A DNA stretch of 64,000 nucleotides from Hydractinia symbiolongicarpus (lineage: Eukaryota > Cnidaria > Hydrozoa > Anthoathecata > Hydractiniidae), in NCBI RefSeq assembly GCF_029227915.1, contig NC_079882.1, positions 10,292,001 through 10,356,000 of the forward strand, in the 5' to 3' direction. Below the pieces are notes generated by a model that did no database searches, was not told the origin of the DNA, and saw only the letters and a program-made list of their open reading frames with translations. A program made the translations under genes and the position numbers. Shown in pieces: positions 11,188 to 22,817 of this stretch. How positions within the stretch are numbered: position 1 is the first letter of the stretch; every line of letters begins with the position of its first letter.

Positions 11188-13049
11188 CTAAATATAAAAC
11201 AAATATTGTAAAAATAAAGAGAGAAATAGTCACTGCATGAAAGAGGTGGGACAGTGATACAGTGCCTACCCAAGGTTCTTTAATAGGCAGGAATTTTGCA
11301 AACTGAACTGTTTTATCCTCAAAACCGATGCAATTTATGTACTATAAAATTTCATTACCGCGAGGCAATTGTACCCTTTAAAGTGCAGATATTCGATGAC
11401 TTTTTGTACTCGTTTACCTAAATACTTCTCTCCAAAAATTGCCCTGGAAATTTAAAAACAAAGTCTAAATAAATTTCTTTTGTTGACCAAATTGAATGTT
11501 CAAAAAGGCAGGATTGTTAAGCAGCAACACCGTTAAGTTTTGTACCACCCTGTAAACAGAAATTGGAAGATAAACTATACTTTATCACCATCACAATTAT
11601 AAACAGGCATTACATCTATATTACTTTGTCTACCCACTTTCTTGTTACAAATATGTCAATATAACTTCAAGTATCTCACTGAAGCTCTAATGCACATGAC
11701 CTGAACACAATACGTATCAACAAATCTGTGTTCTAACATTTCAACTATTTTACCTGCTTACTTACCATTATCTATTTGATACTTGGGTATCAGTCAATGT
11801 GAGACCTAAAATCTGCCCTAAACTGTGTGCAACATCTTTACTTCTTAGAGTTCCAGTCTTGTTTACCCAATTCGTGTGGTCAACTGTTCTCATGGCCATT
11901 AATGTAGTTTTAGCATACTTTTTAAAGCTGCATGCCATTTTTATTGTCACAGGACCTTTACAATCACATCTTTAAACTAAAGTATATGATGGAGCAAATT
12001 TAACTGATCTCTTGTTTCACAAGGATACCCCTTATCCCTTGAAGATATCCCTCACCTCTTGAAAAGAACCCTCACTCATTTAAGAAATAGACTTAAAATA
12101 TTATTTACTAAGAAAAAAGAATAAAAATAGCTCAATGGAATTTTCTACTACAGAATTTACTGATCAGTGGCAATGTCCCATATTTGACAGACAGTTTTTA
12201 CCAGTATACTATATATATTTGATATGTTCCAACTATCCCGCTATAAACAAAACATACCATTGACAAAAGCTCCTGTCCTATAGTCCTGTTGACAAGTTGT
12301 TGGCACTGCCGCACGTAATTGCGGACGTAAAATACGAAGAAATCGTAGTTGTGTTGGCAAAAAAATTGCCGACGTAATTTTGTTGTGAAAATTTTAAATA
12401 ACAATAGTTTGATTTTGTTTGAGCTACTCCCACTCATTGCAACTACAAAATAATTACATTCGATTTTTAGTAAGTTAGGCCACTATCACTAACTAAAATC
12501 ACTCAGGCTACTGAAATACTGTGGTACCATTTGATTCGTTATAATAATCGAAAAAATTGTATATCGTATTAAAAAGAAGTTCTCTATTCCACACGACACA
12601 GCAGGCATAAGTCAGCCCTGCCCTCGGTTTTGTTAGGAGAAATGCTCTGCTAAGACTCTAACAATTGAGTCTCCTGTACAGTTTTGCTTCATATTAAACT
12701 GTGCCGGTGACAAGCATTTTCGAAGCATGTCACCCGTCTCATCGAGTTATGAGAGGTCAAGCTCTAATAAAAAGTGAACGACAGAAGTTATTACCAGCTG
12801 AAAAAATTTAGCTACAAAAAATATTGCCAACGCAATGCCGACACAAATCAGTTGAAATGTATCTCACGTCAAAAAATTCTAATTTTAAGAGCTGTCTGTG
12901 AGTATATAGTGCAAGCTGAACTTTAAACCCTCTGTTCTCGGTAGCAAAACCTATAAAACAGTGTCAAAATGTAGTGGCTCTGCTTAGAGATTTACATTTC
13001 ATCTTGGGATGTTTTTTCTTATTCTTATATTATGTTTTTATTCTTTTAG
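11188..13049. other. Intergenic or 5' UTR-intron region with a possible unknown repeat
   Basis: No supported coding exon; minus-strand ORFs at 11768-11950 and 12198-12437 lack signatures. The stretch 12590-12780 is higher in GC and looks like a distinct dispersed repeat, but no second copy is in the window. Confidence 0.35.
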
Positions 13050-13323
13050 GTGTGGTAGTTTAGTAGTTATAACTCTCGCATATTGTGCAAGAGACTGGGG
13101 TTCGATTCCCCTTAGTGACAATTCAATATGGGCAAGTAAATGTTACCATAGCCTCTGGTTAACTCCAGCCATGTAAGGGAAATTAGGGAGATGGCACACC
13201 ATGTAGGCCACTGAATATTGCACTGAGTTGTCTGGTAAAGATTAAAATAAGCATTAAATACTCTAGGATCCCTGATCTAAGCCATGGCCCCTCCTGGAAA
13301 TAACACACAGGGTATATCTATCA
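13050..13323 (+). mobile_element. tRNA-derived SINE-like element
   Basis: The head (13050-13120) has a tRNA shape: an A-box-like GTGGTAGTTTAGTAG, an arm CTCTCGC/GCAAGAG around a 7-base loop, and a perfect T-arm and B box GGGGTTCGATTCCCC at 13097-13111. The acceptor ends pair poorly, so it is not a working tRNA. A non-tRNA body follows, and its last part (about 13245-13323) recurs at 13670-13746. Confidence 0.6.
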
Positions 13324-13669
13324 TCTTATATATCAGCAACTTATTTTACGCCTCTCAGGTCTTGTTTTATAGAAAAATTATATAAAGTTCCAACACATTT
13401 CGAAACCAAGGAAATTTGAGAAGTATATAGCTTATCACATTATGCGAGGTCTAGAAGGGGTCCAGAATTTAATACTAGTGCTCAAATGGAAACAAAAATG
13501 TGCAAAGATAGGCGATAAATCTCTCATAAAGAGCTTCTCCTTTTTAGCACCTTATGTATGCTTCACTACTGAGGAGAACGGAGGGTTCAAAGTCCAACTT
13601 ACACCACTCATGAAAAATTAAGTATGGCTGCACGCTAATTCTGTAAAAACATATAGGGTCAACGTAGCG

Positions 13670-13746
13670 TAAAATAAGCATTATACTCTAGGACTTCCCT
13701 TCTAAGCCATTGCCCCTCCTGGAAATGACAGACAGGTTATATCCCT
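13670..13746 (+). repeat. Second copy of the SINE 3' segment
   Basis: The run from AAAATAAGCATTA through CTCTAGGA, CTAAGCCAT and CCCCTCCTGGAAAT to ACAGG matches 13245-13323 in the same orientation with scattered mismatches. The tRNA head is missing, so this is a 5'-truncated copy. Confidence 0.6.
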
Positions 13747-15169
13747 CGATATTTGTGAGGCTAGCTAGAGCCATGTAAAATATGCACACCTAGCTATCTA
13801 GCTTATATCCTAGCTACCAAAATGATCTCCAATGTCATCAAACAGATAAAATTACAGTAAAGCTGCAGGGAAATTTACTTACACTAAGATTCAGGAGCTT
13901 TGTTTTCCAAGTTTCAACTCTATTGAACGGTCTTATCCCAACGGTGTGAACATCGACAATCAAAATTTAGGGCACAATTATGACTAAGAATAATGTTGCA
14001 GCATGGTGGACAAAATTCAGTTCCAAAAAAAATGTGCGAAGGTTCGACCCTTATTGAAGGTTCGTAGTTTTTTTCTTGTTTTTTTTTAGTTTTTTTATTT
14101 ATGTTTTTTTTGTTTAATAATTCTATTATATTCTATTGTAGATTTTCATTTTATTTCATTTATTTATTTTTATATCTATTTATGCAGTTAGTCTTAGTAG
14201 TATTAACAAAAATTGTAGTTTAGGTAATTTAATTTACGAAAAAGATGTCAGCCAGGCGTTTATATCCAGGACAACCCAGCTGTTGTTCTGCTCGCATTGC
14301 TAGTTTGCGACTTCTTTTGCGAAAATCAATTTTCATTGTTAGCGGCTTTCCCATAAGCAGAGTTTTCCAGAAAATATCGTGGTATTAAAAAAAGCTGAGA
14401 GCCTTGTGCAGTTGTGGCTGAAGTGCATCTAAGGAAGTTGTCCTTCCCGGGAAGGTCTGAGACAAATGTCGCTTTCTCCCCGTGATGGGGGTCGAAATAA
14501 GAAGTGTGGAATTGACAGCGATACAGGGCTATAGTAAAAGATGTGATCTGTCGGATCATTGATACTTACCTGTAATCGCTCAAGAATGCACCACGACAAG
14601 CTACTTGAGTGCGATTGATGCAGCAGTGTCCTGCCGACGCTGAAACTCAATTCAGACTACTCTCAGTCACTCCTTTTCACGTCTATTTCTACTTTATTTA
14701 CGAATACGGAAGTTAGTAATTCAAAGAAAAATTAAAACAAAAATAAAGGAACTGCGCATGTTCAAATCTATTTCAAGCGCACTAGATGCGGAATTGATCA
14801 AATTTGAGGAGTTACTGACGGACAACTTTTAAAAGCCAATACATGATGGCAGACTATCACGGGAATTGAGCATATTGAGCTAAAACCCTGAAGAGGTTCG
14901 GTTATGAACGCTTTTATGGAAAGTAGCTTCAAATAGCTGATTTCATTACGAGTTTTCTTATAACTCTTCTATTACCTAGGGGTCATTATATTTCAGTTGT
15001 TTTTCAGTTATAAATACTGATCACTATTAACTTCTTTTAGCATAAACACTTTTGGTTTTGGTTTTCCACAACTTTTTTAAGAGGTATAGTATTAGACTAA
15101 TATTGCTCATATAATACTCTGTGTCTCTAACTACTATTAAAATTCGCCGAATACTATTTTTTTAAAATC
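13747..15169. other. Intergenic stretch with one possible minus-strand 5' exon
   Basis: Around 14570 the minus strand has a strong donor context, ACAG followed by GTAAGTATC, ending a GC-richer segment (14571-14650). It could be a 5' exon of the HEAT gene at 9198-11165, but this is inferred only from strand and the acceptor near 11188. Otherwise T-rich tracts and no coding signal. Confidence 0.25.
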
Positions 15170-15179
15170 CCCAATGGAA

Positions 15180-15300
15180 AACAACCGCTAACAATGGAAA
15201 AGAACCGTCATTTGAATTTTGATGACGTTAGCAATGTATAGGAAAATGTATAGGATCATGTGCTTTTAACGAACGGTTAAGAAGATATAAGGCAGTGGTT
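15180..15300 (+). repeat. Partial copy of the repeat found at 33573-33960
   Basis: AATGGAAAAGAA, TTGAATTTTGATGACGT and CATGTGCTTTT followed by AACGAACGGTTA occur in the same order as in the tandem units right of the Polinton, with a large internal deletion. The copies lie on both sides of the element in direct orientation. Confidence 0.6.
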
Positions 15301-15800
15301 TACAAATCAAAAGTACAAAAAAATTGTTTATAGAAATTTGTATACCTGTTGTCTTCATTATATAGATCCTGATGCGCACTGATGAAGAAAATGTATAGGT
15401 TAAAGGGATTTTGGGGTTAAAAGGTGTTTAAGGGAACTCGCTCAATTTGGTCCCGGTGATCCCCCTAGTAGTTACCCATAGGGGAGAAGACGCCAGTTAT
15501 TTCCAGCTGTTTTCAAGATATAAGGCCTTGAACATAAAAGTTAGAGACTTCATATGCCGTAACGTCTAGGCAGTTGCCAAGTAAGACATGTATTATTCGG
15601 CTAGATCAAAGAGACACAAGAAGCCCTGCGACTTTAAGATCTCCGCCATTAGCAATAATCTGAAAATGATATAAAATCGTGACACCATGTCAAGATTTTA
15701 TAGCTATAATACATTATCTTTCACCAAAAATATCCAGCCTTAACAATTCCTCTTTAAAATAAAATTCATGAATAATTAATTAGTTCTACTGAATATAGCT

Positions 15801-16108
15801 TTAAGGGGGATTTTCACGGAGCGAATTGAATGGCAAATTCGACGGCGAATTCGATGCCGAATTCGCTTTTCAATTTTCATGACAAAATAAATTAGGCGCC
15901 AAATTCATTGTGTACAATAATTAACCGCGTTCTGATTGGTCAAAAACTAGCAGCGAAACCTTTAGCCGCGAAAAAGTAAGAATTGTTTCTACTTTTCAGC
16001 GAAGCGATTATTTCGATGCAAAATCAAAACAAACAAAACTGCGCATGCTCAGATACAATTCGCCGTCGAATTCGCCGTTCAATTTGCTTCGTGAAAATCC
16101 CCCTTTAA
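15801..16108. mobile_element. MITE with TTAA target duplication
   Basis: TTAA at 15801-15804 and 16105-16108 flank about 300 bases. The ends GGGGGATTTTCACGGAGCGA and the reverse complement of TTCGTGAAAATCCCCCT match closely, and further inside both ends have GCGAATTCGACGGCGAATT-type sequence. TTAA duplication is known for piggyBac and Kolobok families; the family is not decided. Confidence 0.7.
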
Positions 16109-16564
16109 GGCTAAGATACACGGTAAGTTGAAACGGACCGTTTAGTTGTAAGAAAAAAACTTATAAGTTCAGTTGCAGGTACTACACCTGTCTACACGTT
16201 AAGTTAAAATGTATATGTATAAGTTTTTCTAAAAAAAATTTTTTTACAATAAATATTAAATAAAAAACACGTTTATCTTTCATTGCGGTTATTGCTATAG
16301 CAGCAGAAAGGGTAAGCGTAGAAGAAAAAAAGCGGACTACTGGTTAGAAACCGAAAATATATGCTCAAATCTTTAGTTTAACAATAGCTCATTAATTATT
16401 CTGATAATTTCAATAAAAAAAAATTACCAAAAGTTGAACATGTCCAACTTTTAAAAAAACTTATAAAACCGAGAAAAGCTGTACATCTTTGCTGTTTACA
16501 CGGTAAGTCTTTTTTTCTTACATTTAAACGGTCCGTTTAAACTTACCGTGTATTTTAGCCCTTA
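16105..16564. mobile_element. Second MITE abutting the first at TTAA
   Basis: The left end (16109-16160) GGCTAAGATACACGGTAAGT, then AACGGACCGTTTA and GTAAGAAAAAAA, is the inverted copy of the right end (16508-16560), with about 50-base arms. It shares the TTAA at 16105-16108 with the preceding MITE. The right flank reads CTTAG, so its duplication is imperfect. No coding capacity. Confidence 0.7.
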
Positions 16565-16941
16565 GTCTACGTGCTTGCGAAATTGTACAGAAGGAAATGA
16601 CGTAATTATTAAAGGGAAACGTTAATAACATCAAAGATGGCGCATTATAAGACGATCTTCATTATGCTACACTGCACGAGCTTTAACTTTCGATTATAAA
16701 CTTTAAAGTAAAGTTTTATTCATTGGATAATAAAACAATTTGTTGCACTGTTAGGATTCTTATTGGCTGAAAACTCATTTTAGCCTCGTTCTCAGAAAAA
16801 AATCTCTCAAAACGAGGATTTAAGCTTTAGCCTGGATAAGTTTTAGGCGTCCAGGCTCTGGGCCGTCTCTATCTATTTATCTCCCCAGGCGATTTTAGAG
16901 ATTCCGCCTTTGCCGGCTAAAATCAATAAACACACCAACTT

Positions 16942-17150
16942 AGATAGTAAAATGTATGTTCTAGCACAGTCGACGACGACGACAAGGGAAATTCCCAAAA
17001 TCCGATATCCCAATTCCGATAAATCCGACAATTCCGGGAAAACCAACATTCTGGAGCATGCACAATAGGCAACTAAAGGGAATTATGCTGACATCAACAA
17101 AATTTCGAGCATGCGGAATTGAGCAGGGGAAATTCTCATACTCAAAGGTG
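16942..17150 (+). repeat. Left terminal inverted repeat of the Polinton
   Basis: About 210 bases pair with 33275-33482 in reverse complement. The outer 50 bases are nearly identical; further in there are point changes and a 7-8 base indel caused by one fewer AAATCCG unit. It includes a short GAC repeat. Confidence 0.92.
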
Positions 17151-17170
17151 TGACCGTGCTAGAAATTTTA

Positions 17171-17184
17171 TTGATTGAAATCAA
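17171..17184. promoter_or_regulatory. Small palindrome before the first Polinton ORF
   Basis: TTGATT-GA-AATCAA lies 16 bases upstream of the ATG at 17201. It fits the pattern of palindromes beside start codons elsewhere in this element; a regulatory role is inferred. Confidence 0.3.
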
Positions 17185-17200
17185 AAAATCCATATAATAA

Positions 17201-20200
17201 ATGAATGAATACACCGTGAAACATTTACATGCTATCGCGAAAACCCGTGGACTTACGGGCTATTCCAAGCTACGCAAAGCCGACCTTGTTGCACTCCTGG
17301 AGGCACCACCACAACCCGTTCCTGCTCCAGGAGCATTTACACCAGATGCCTTGGATATTTTCGAGCGCCAAGAGATGGCAAAAACCCGTCCTATTAAGAG
17401 TAAGATTGAGCCTTAACTCCCCACAGCCGAAGCTATGAATGTATTTGAACACCAAGAGATGACAAAGACTCCTCCAGTGGTGAAGAGTAAGCTGCGAGAG
17501 TGGTCTGACTGGCTTGTGAACTATGTGCTAGAGGGTATAAGAAAGCCGGTGCAAAGTATATATGCATCAGTAAAAAATCGCATCCTTGCTCTTTATGATG
17601 GAGCAAGGAAGACCCTGATGGGTGAAATTAAAGAAGAGGCAAGGGAGGATCATGCTGAAGATAAGCAGCAATCGGAGCAAGACTTCACCCTCCAGGAACA
17701 TAAGCATGTTCATCATAGGACTTTCAGGAGTTTTCGCATCCCTGGCATAGACGGTAGGGATGTCGATGGTTACTTGTGGATGGTGCGATCACACGTGAAA
17801 ACCCTGGTCGAGAAGCAGGTTAAAGACATGGGGTCTGCGAAGGTGCAGTGCTCCCTCTGGATTTTATGGAAGAAGCCAGTGGAGGGTACGAACGAGTTTT
17901 ATCGAAGTCGATAAGGTCTTCCACAGCAATATGACATCGGTTTTCCCGGGTAGCGTCGTGGATGAAGTGTTGGAATAATGTTTGCTCAAGTCAGGACGCA
18001 TGTAGAGAACCCAGCGCTGCCCAAAAGTGGCTTTACAATCAGTCGAATTATGCACCTCGACGTGGACTTTCACAAGCTTAAGCTGACGAGGAGTTCCTCA
18101 TATATCGAAGCACCCAAGTGGATAGCCACGAAAAAGCCCATTATTAAACCTATGAATGAAGATAAGGAGCGCTTCAAGTGCAGCAGTATTGCTGCTCTAC
18201 ATCATGAGGAGATAGGAACGAACCCCCAGAGAATAAGTAAGCTGAAACCCTACATGGAACAGAATAACTGGCAAGGCATCGAGTTTCCCACAAGCATCAA
18301 GGACATCTCTAAATTTGAGAAGAAAAACCCCGACATTGTGGATAACGTCTTGTACGTGACGGGGAAGACTTTCAATATTCTGCGTCGATCTACACACAAC
18401 GGACGCGAGAAACAGGTTAATCTGTTACTCCTCACGGATGACAAAAAGACACACTATGTAGCCGTCAAAAATCTCTCACGGCTATTGGGCAGCGAGACAT
18501 CGAAGAATACGGCGAAAATGCACTTCTGTCTGAACTGCTTGCAAGCCTTTCCAACAATCGAATCGCGTGATAAGCACTATACCTACTGCAGGGACAACGA
18601 AGCGGTCAAGATCATGATGCCAAACGAAAAGGAAAAGTGGCTCTACTACAAGGATGGTCAACAGCAATTTAAGGTACCCTTCGCCATCTATGCGGACGTC
18701 GAAAGCCTGCTAGTCCCGGTAGTAGATAAGAGGGGGACCAAGACGAAGAAGCTAAACAATCACGTACCATGTGGATGATACACGTACGGTACCTTTGCCT
18801 ACGGGTCAGTGCCAGACCCACTGACCGTCTACAGGGGTGAAGACTGCGTGAAGAGGTTCGTCGATCATCTAGAGGATGAGGTAAAGCGACTCTATATCAC
18901 CTACACTCAGCAGGACATGTTACCACTAACGGAGGAACTAAAGAGGGAGCACGACTCCGCCACGACTTGTCACATCTGCATGAAACCTTTTGACAATGAC
19001 GAGTATAGCCGTAAAGTTCGGGACCGCTGTCACTACACGGGGTTGTATAGAGGTGCAGCGCATGCGATTTGCAACCTTAGATACAAGATACCTAGCCACA
19101 TGCCCTTTATCTTTCACCCAGGATATTGGTTGCATCGCTGAAAACAACGAAAAGTACATCTCCTTCAACGTTAAAATCAGGGTGCCCATTGCAGGCATGG
19201 TGCACGGTGATGGTGATACGTACAAGACCATAGTGATCAGATTCATAGACAGCTGTCGCTTCATGGCCTCGAGCCTGGACAAATTGGCAAGCAACCTCAT
19301 CGGTACAAACACGGCAGATATGAAATGTCAGCAGTGCGCAGATACATGTCTGAAATTTCAGAGCATCGACGCCAAGTATGTGGCAAGCTTTTAGTGTAAA
19401 AATTGCAACTCGAATACCACAAAGAAGCTAGACATGAAGCAGGCAAAGGCAAACGTACCATCCATGGCCAAATTCATCGACAAAGATGATGTCTCCAGGC
19501 TGATGCTTCGAAAAGGCGTCTACCCCTACGAGTACATGGATGGCTGGCGACGATTCAAGGAGACGGAGCTACCTCCCAAGGAGGCTTTCTATAGCAAGCT
19601 GAACATGAAGGGGATCAGCGACAACGACTACAAGCATGCTCAAAAAGTATGGAAGCGCATCACTCCAGAAGGTGCTGAGGTCACCATGGGAGACTATCAC
19701 GACCTGTACCTCACTACAAACGTCCTGCTGCTGGTCGATATCTTCGAGAGCTTTTGAAGCGTGTGCTTAGAGAACTACAAGCTCGACCCTGCCCATTTCT
19801 ACAGCGCACCAGGCCTGGCATGGAAAGCAGCGTTGAAGTACACAGAAATCAAGCTGGAGCTCCTTACGGACCCCGACATGCTCCTGATGTTTGAAAGAGG
19901 TATCCGTGAAGGTATAACCCAAGATGCGCACAAGTATGCCAAAGCCAACAACAAGTACATGGGGGAGCAATACGATCCGGAGGTTGAGTCGTCATACTTG
20001 CAGTACCTCGAAGCCAACAACCTCTACGGCTGGGCTATGTGTCAAGATCTGCCCACGCATGGATTCAAATGGTTATCGAACGTTGAGACCTTTACGGAGA
20101 ATAAGATCGAAAGGCTCATCGCTGACAACAAGCATGGATACATCTTGGAGGTTGACATCGATTATCCAAAGAGCCTGCACGACAAGCACAACGAGCTACC

Positions 20201-21239
20201 TTTCCTGCCGGAGCGCGAGGTGATTCACAAGGTCGAAAAATTGATACCAAATCTCGAGCACAAGCGGAGGTACGTGGTGCACATCATAGCCATTCATCAA
20301 GCTTCAAAGCATGGGCTCGAGCTTAAGAAGGTGTATAGAGTGATCTAGTTTAACCAGAAGCCCTGGCTGAGAGACTATATCGATCACAACACAGGCCTTA
20401 GAACAGCCGCCAAAAATGATTTCGAGAAGGACTTTTACAAGCTCATGAACCTCTCGGTATTCGGCAAGACTATGGAGAACCTGAGGAACCACCGCAACAT
20501 CCAGCTGGTTACCAACGACGACAAGTACGGGAAGCTCGTCATGAAACCTAACTTCAAGGGTGGAAACTACTTCAGCAGCCATCTCATGGGCGTGGAAATG
20601 GGTAAGACTGAGATAAAGATGAACAAGCCGGTGTATACTGGGCAAGCTATTTTAGATCTTTCAAAGACCGTCATGTACGACTTCCACTACGACTACATGC
20701 AGCCCAAGTACGGTAGCGAGCTGCGGGTCTGCTATATGGACATAGATTCTTTCGTCTATCACATCAGAACAGAGGACTTTTACCGCGACATTGCTGATGA
20801 TGTCGAGACACGTTTCGATACGAGTACCTATAGCAAAGATGATGGCAGACCTCTCCCCATCGGGAAAAACAAAAAGGTAGTAGGCCTCATGAAGGATGAG
20901 TTAAATGGTAAAATCCTGATAGAGTTCATCAATCTGAGAGCAAAACTCTATGCTTACAAGAGCGTCGCGAAAGAGGGCGGTGATCGCAAAGCGAAAGGTG
21001 CAAAGAAGTGCGTAACCAAAAAATCCATCACCTTCGAAGACTATCAGCGCTGCCTAGAGGATGGCGTTGTCATATACAAGAGCCAGGTGCTGATCCAAAA
21101 CAAGGGACATCAAATCTACACGCAGGAAGTGAACAAGCTAGCACTAAATAGGGCAGATGACGAACGGCAAGTGCAACCAGACCAGATCACAACTCTCGCC
21201 AGAGGTCATTATCGCTTAGCGGCTAAGGGGTGTCAATAA
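17201..21239 (+). pseudogene. Protein-primed-type family B DNA polymerase of the Polinton, broken
   Basis: The N-terminal 30 residues form a SAP-like helix pair (HLHAIAKTRGLTGYSKLRKAD). The exonuclease DxE motif is in YADVESLL (about 18690) and an Exo III-like DYHDLYLTTNVLL lies at about 19692. Polymerase motif A is YLEANNLYGWAM (about 20008), motif B lies around MNLSVFGKTMENL (about 20442), and motif C is YMDIDSF (about 20736). A CxxC region CHICMKPFDND lies between exonuclease parts. Stop codons at 17414, 18776, 19392, 19755 and 20346 interrupt otherwise continuous frames, and frameshifts lie near 17910-17975 and 19110-19150. Motif A has Glu where family B enzymes carry the catalytic Asp. 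The role was replication of the element; this copy is surely inactive. Confidence 0.93.
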
Positions 21240-21640
21240 ATGCTGGAAGCCTTGTTACTGATCTCTATACTCCTACCGTATGTGGCTCTCGTGCTCTGTT
21301 ATCTGAAGTACAGGAGGCTATTAATAAATATGTCTAATCTAGCCGCTATTTTTGATGAAGCCGACACGCCAGCAGAAGCCTTTGAGCAACGTGAAAAACC
21401 CCACGACAAGCGCCAAGCCTTGAAGGATGCACGTAAAAGTAAACAGCACCTCCTACCAAAGAAGTGTACAGAAGTCTTCTGTGACAAAGCATCAGATGAG
21501 GTAATCGATAAAGTATACTCTGAATTCATTTAACGCGAACTCCAGGAAAAAGGGGAAAAAACAGCCAAGGCTCTGTCCTCACAGGCGATCAGTCTATATA
21601 CCAAGGCCGAGGGAGTATGGTTCAGTTGGATAGTGCCGAA
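21240..21640 (+). pseudogene. Small Polinton protein with N-terminal membrane helix, broken
   Basis: It starts at an ATG directly after the polymerase stop. One hydrophobic helix at residues 1-20 (LLLISILLPYVALVLCYL) is followed by an acidic and then basic helical part (EQREKPHDKRQALKDARKSK). A TAA at 21531 ends the frame, but coding-like sequence goes on in the same frame to about 21640. Function unknown; the position suggests an accessory or virion protein. Confidence 0.5.
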
Positions 21641-21656
21641 GGTCTAAGGGCGGATA

Positions 21657-22070
21657 TTGAAGACGATCCCATTATCCGGGACAGTATGGCTGACTTGGGT
21701 ATACTATATATATACTTGGGTATACTATTCAGCTTTTGGGAAGCTCCTGGCACTTCTTTTAGTTGCTGCGCATACGATTAATCACACCCAGCTCTCAACG
21801 TCCAATAGTGGTGAAGAGAAGGTTGATGAAGAGCAAGAAAACAATGGGAAACAGTCTATCAAAGATACACATGGACAATCGTGAACGTTACGAGCATGGC
21901 ACTAGATTTATACAAGTTACCATCCCTGCGTTATTCGGATTGGTGTAGTACATCTGCTAATTTGGGTGTACATGATACCGTCATCATAACACCTCCAGCG
22001 GCTCGCTTCCCGCCACATGTCTGTGTTCTAGAGACGAGATCTTAAAAGAATTCACTAGAGTATGAGGGGA
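21657..22070 (+). pseudogene. Degraded Polinton ORF region
   Basis: Two overlapping frames (21657-21884 and 21763-21948) share a hydrophobic segment and a hydrophilic tail, suggesting one frameshifted small membrane protein. A 14-base direct repeat ACTTGGGTATACTA occurs twice around 21692-21727. No family recognised. Confidence 0.3.
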
Positions 22071-22112
22071 GATTTGGTTCGAAGGGGTCTTCTTAACGCG
22101 GAGGGTGCGATT

Positions 22113-22134
22113 TTGTAAGTCTCATGACTTACAA
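22113..22134. promoter_or_regulatory. Palindrome upstream of the ORF at 22138
   Basis: TTGTAAGT and ACTTACAA face each other across CTCATG and end three bases before the ATG at 22138. The placement matches other palindromes in the element; possible operator or hairpin. Confidence 0.4.
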
Positions 22135-22137
22135 GAA

Positions 22138-22514
22138 ATGAGCGAACAACAACCACAAGAAGTAACAGTCTTCACAAAGCCAGCAAAGCACCCCGGGAGA
22201 GTCGCGTGGGGTCACAAATTGGCGGCACTGAAGACGAAAAGAAGAAACTGAAGCAACAAGAGGGCACAGTAGAATCTACAGTCAAAACCTCTTCTGGGAT
22301 GAGTTCTGTACAGTCAGGCAGTGTATACATTGGTGGAGGCATCGTTGCTATACTCGCCTGTGCAGGAGTTGGATTCTATATTTTTCGTAAGCAGCCCGCA
22401 GCGACTCAGCAGCCCACCACACCAGAGCCATCGCCTGGCGGATACGGAGGGGTAGGTGCGCCCCAGCGAGAGCCTACAGCCCAGCCTAATAACGACTTTT
22501 TTCACATGCACTAA
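22138..22514 (+). pseudogene. Single-pass membrane protein of the Polinton, one frameshift
   Basis: The ATG at 22138 gives a basic N-terminus (EVTVFTKPAKHPGRVAWG) that closes early. The +1 frame from 22206 continues through a Lys/Glu-rich part, a membrane helix (YIGGGIVAILACAGVGFYIF) and a Pro/Gln-rich tail ending at 22514. The natural reading is one protein with a single frameshift near 22210. Small single-pass proteins are common in Polintons and may be virion membrane components. Confidence 0.5.
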
Positions 22515-22526
22515 GCCCCATAATAA

Positions 22527-22784
22527 ATGAGTTTTAACGTGACGCCTCAACAGAAGGAGATTATAGACATGGTATATGAAACAGTCGTGGACCTGGGTTT
22601 TACTTTCGCTTACACCTTGACTGGGAAAAAATCGGGATCTCGAGCCCCAGCACCAAGATGGATACTAACGATGTCATGAAGATGGTGGTATACTTCACAG
22701 CAGGATGGGGAAGCCGTGAAATGGCGGTACCAAAAGGCTGGATTCCCGCCTCCATAGTACCAAAGCCCAAGTAAGTACATCCAA
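22527..22784 (+). pseudogene. Short Polinton ORF, frameshifted, unknown
   Basis: ATG at 22527 gives about 50 residues (MSFNVTPQQKEIIDMVYETV) before a stop. A second frame on the same strand, rich in Trp, Gly and Pro, runs to the TAA at about 22784. The two are probably halves of one small protein just upstream of the ATPase. Confidence 0.4.
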
Positions 22785-22817
22785 GGCTTCTGTCTACTCA
22801 AGGCAGATAGAATAAAT

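Noticed and set aside
13050-13120. Functional tRNA gene
   Set aside because: Acceptor stem does not pair and the body continues as a SINE; only the T arm is tRNA-perfect.
14560-14572. ATACTTACCTG, identical to the 5' end of U1 snRNA
   Set aside because: The following sequence lacks U1 stem-loops and an Sm site. It is better read as a minus-strand splice donor (GTAAGTAT).
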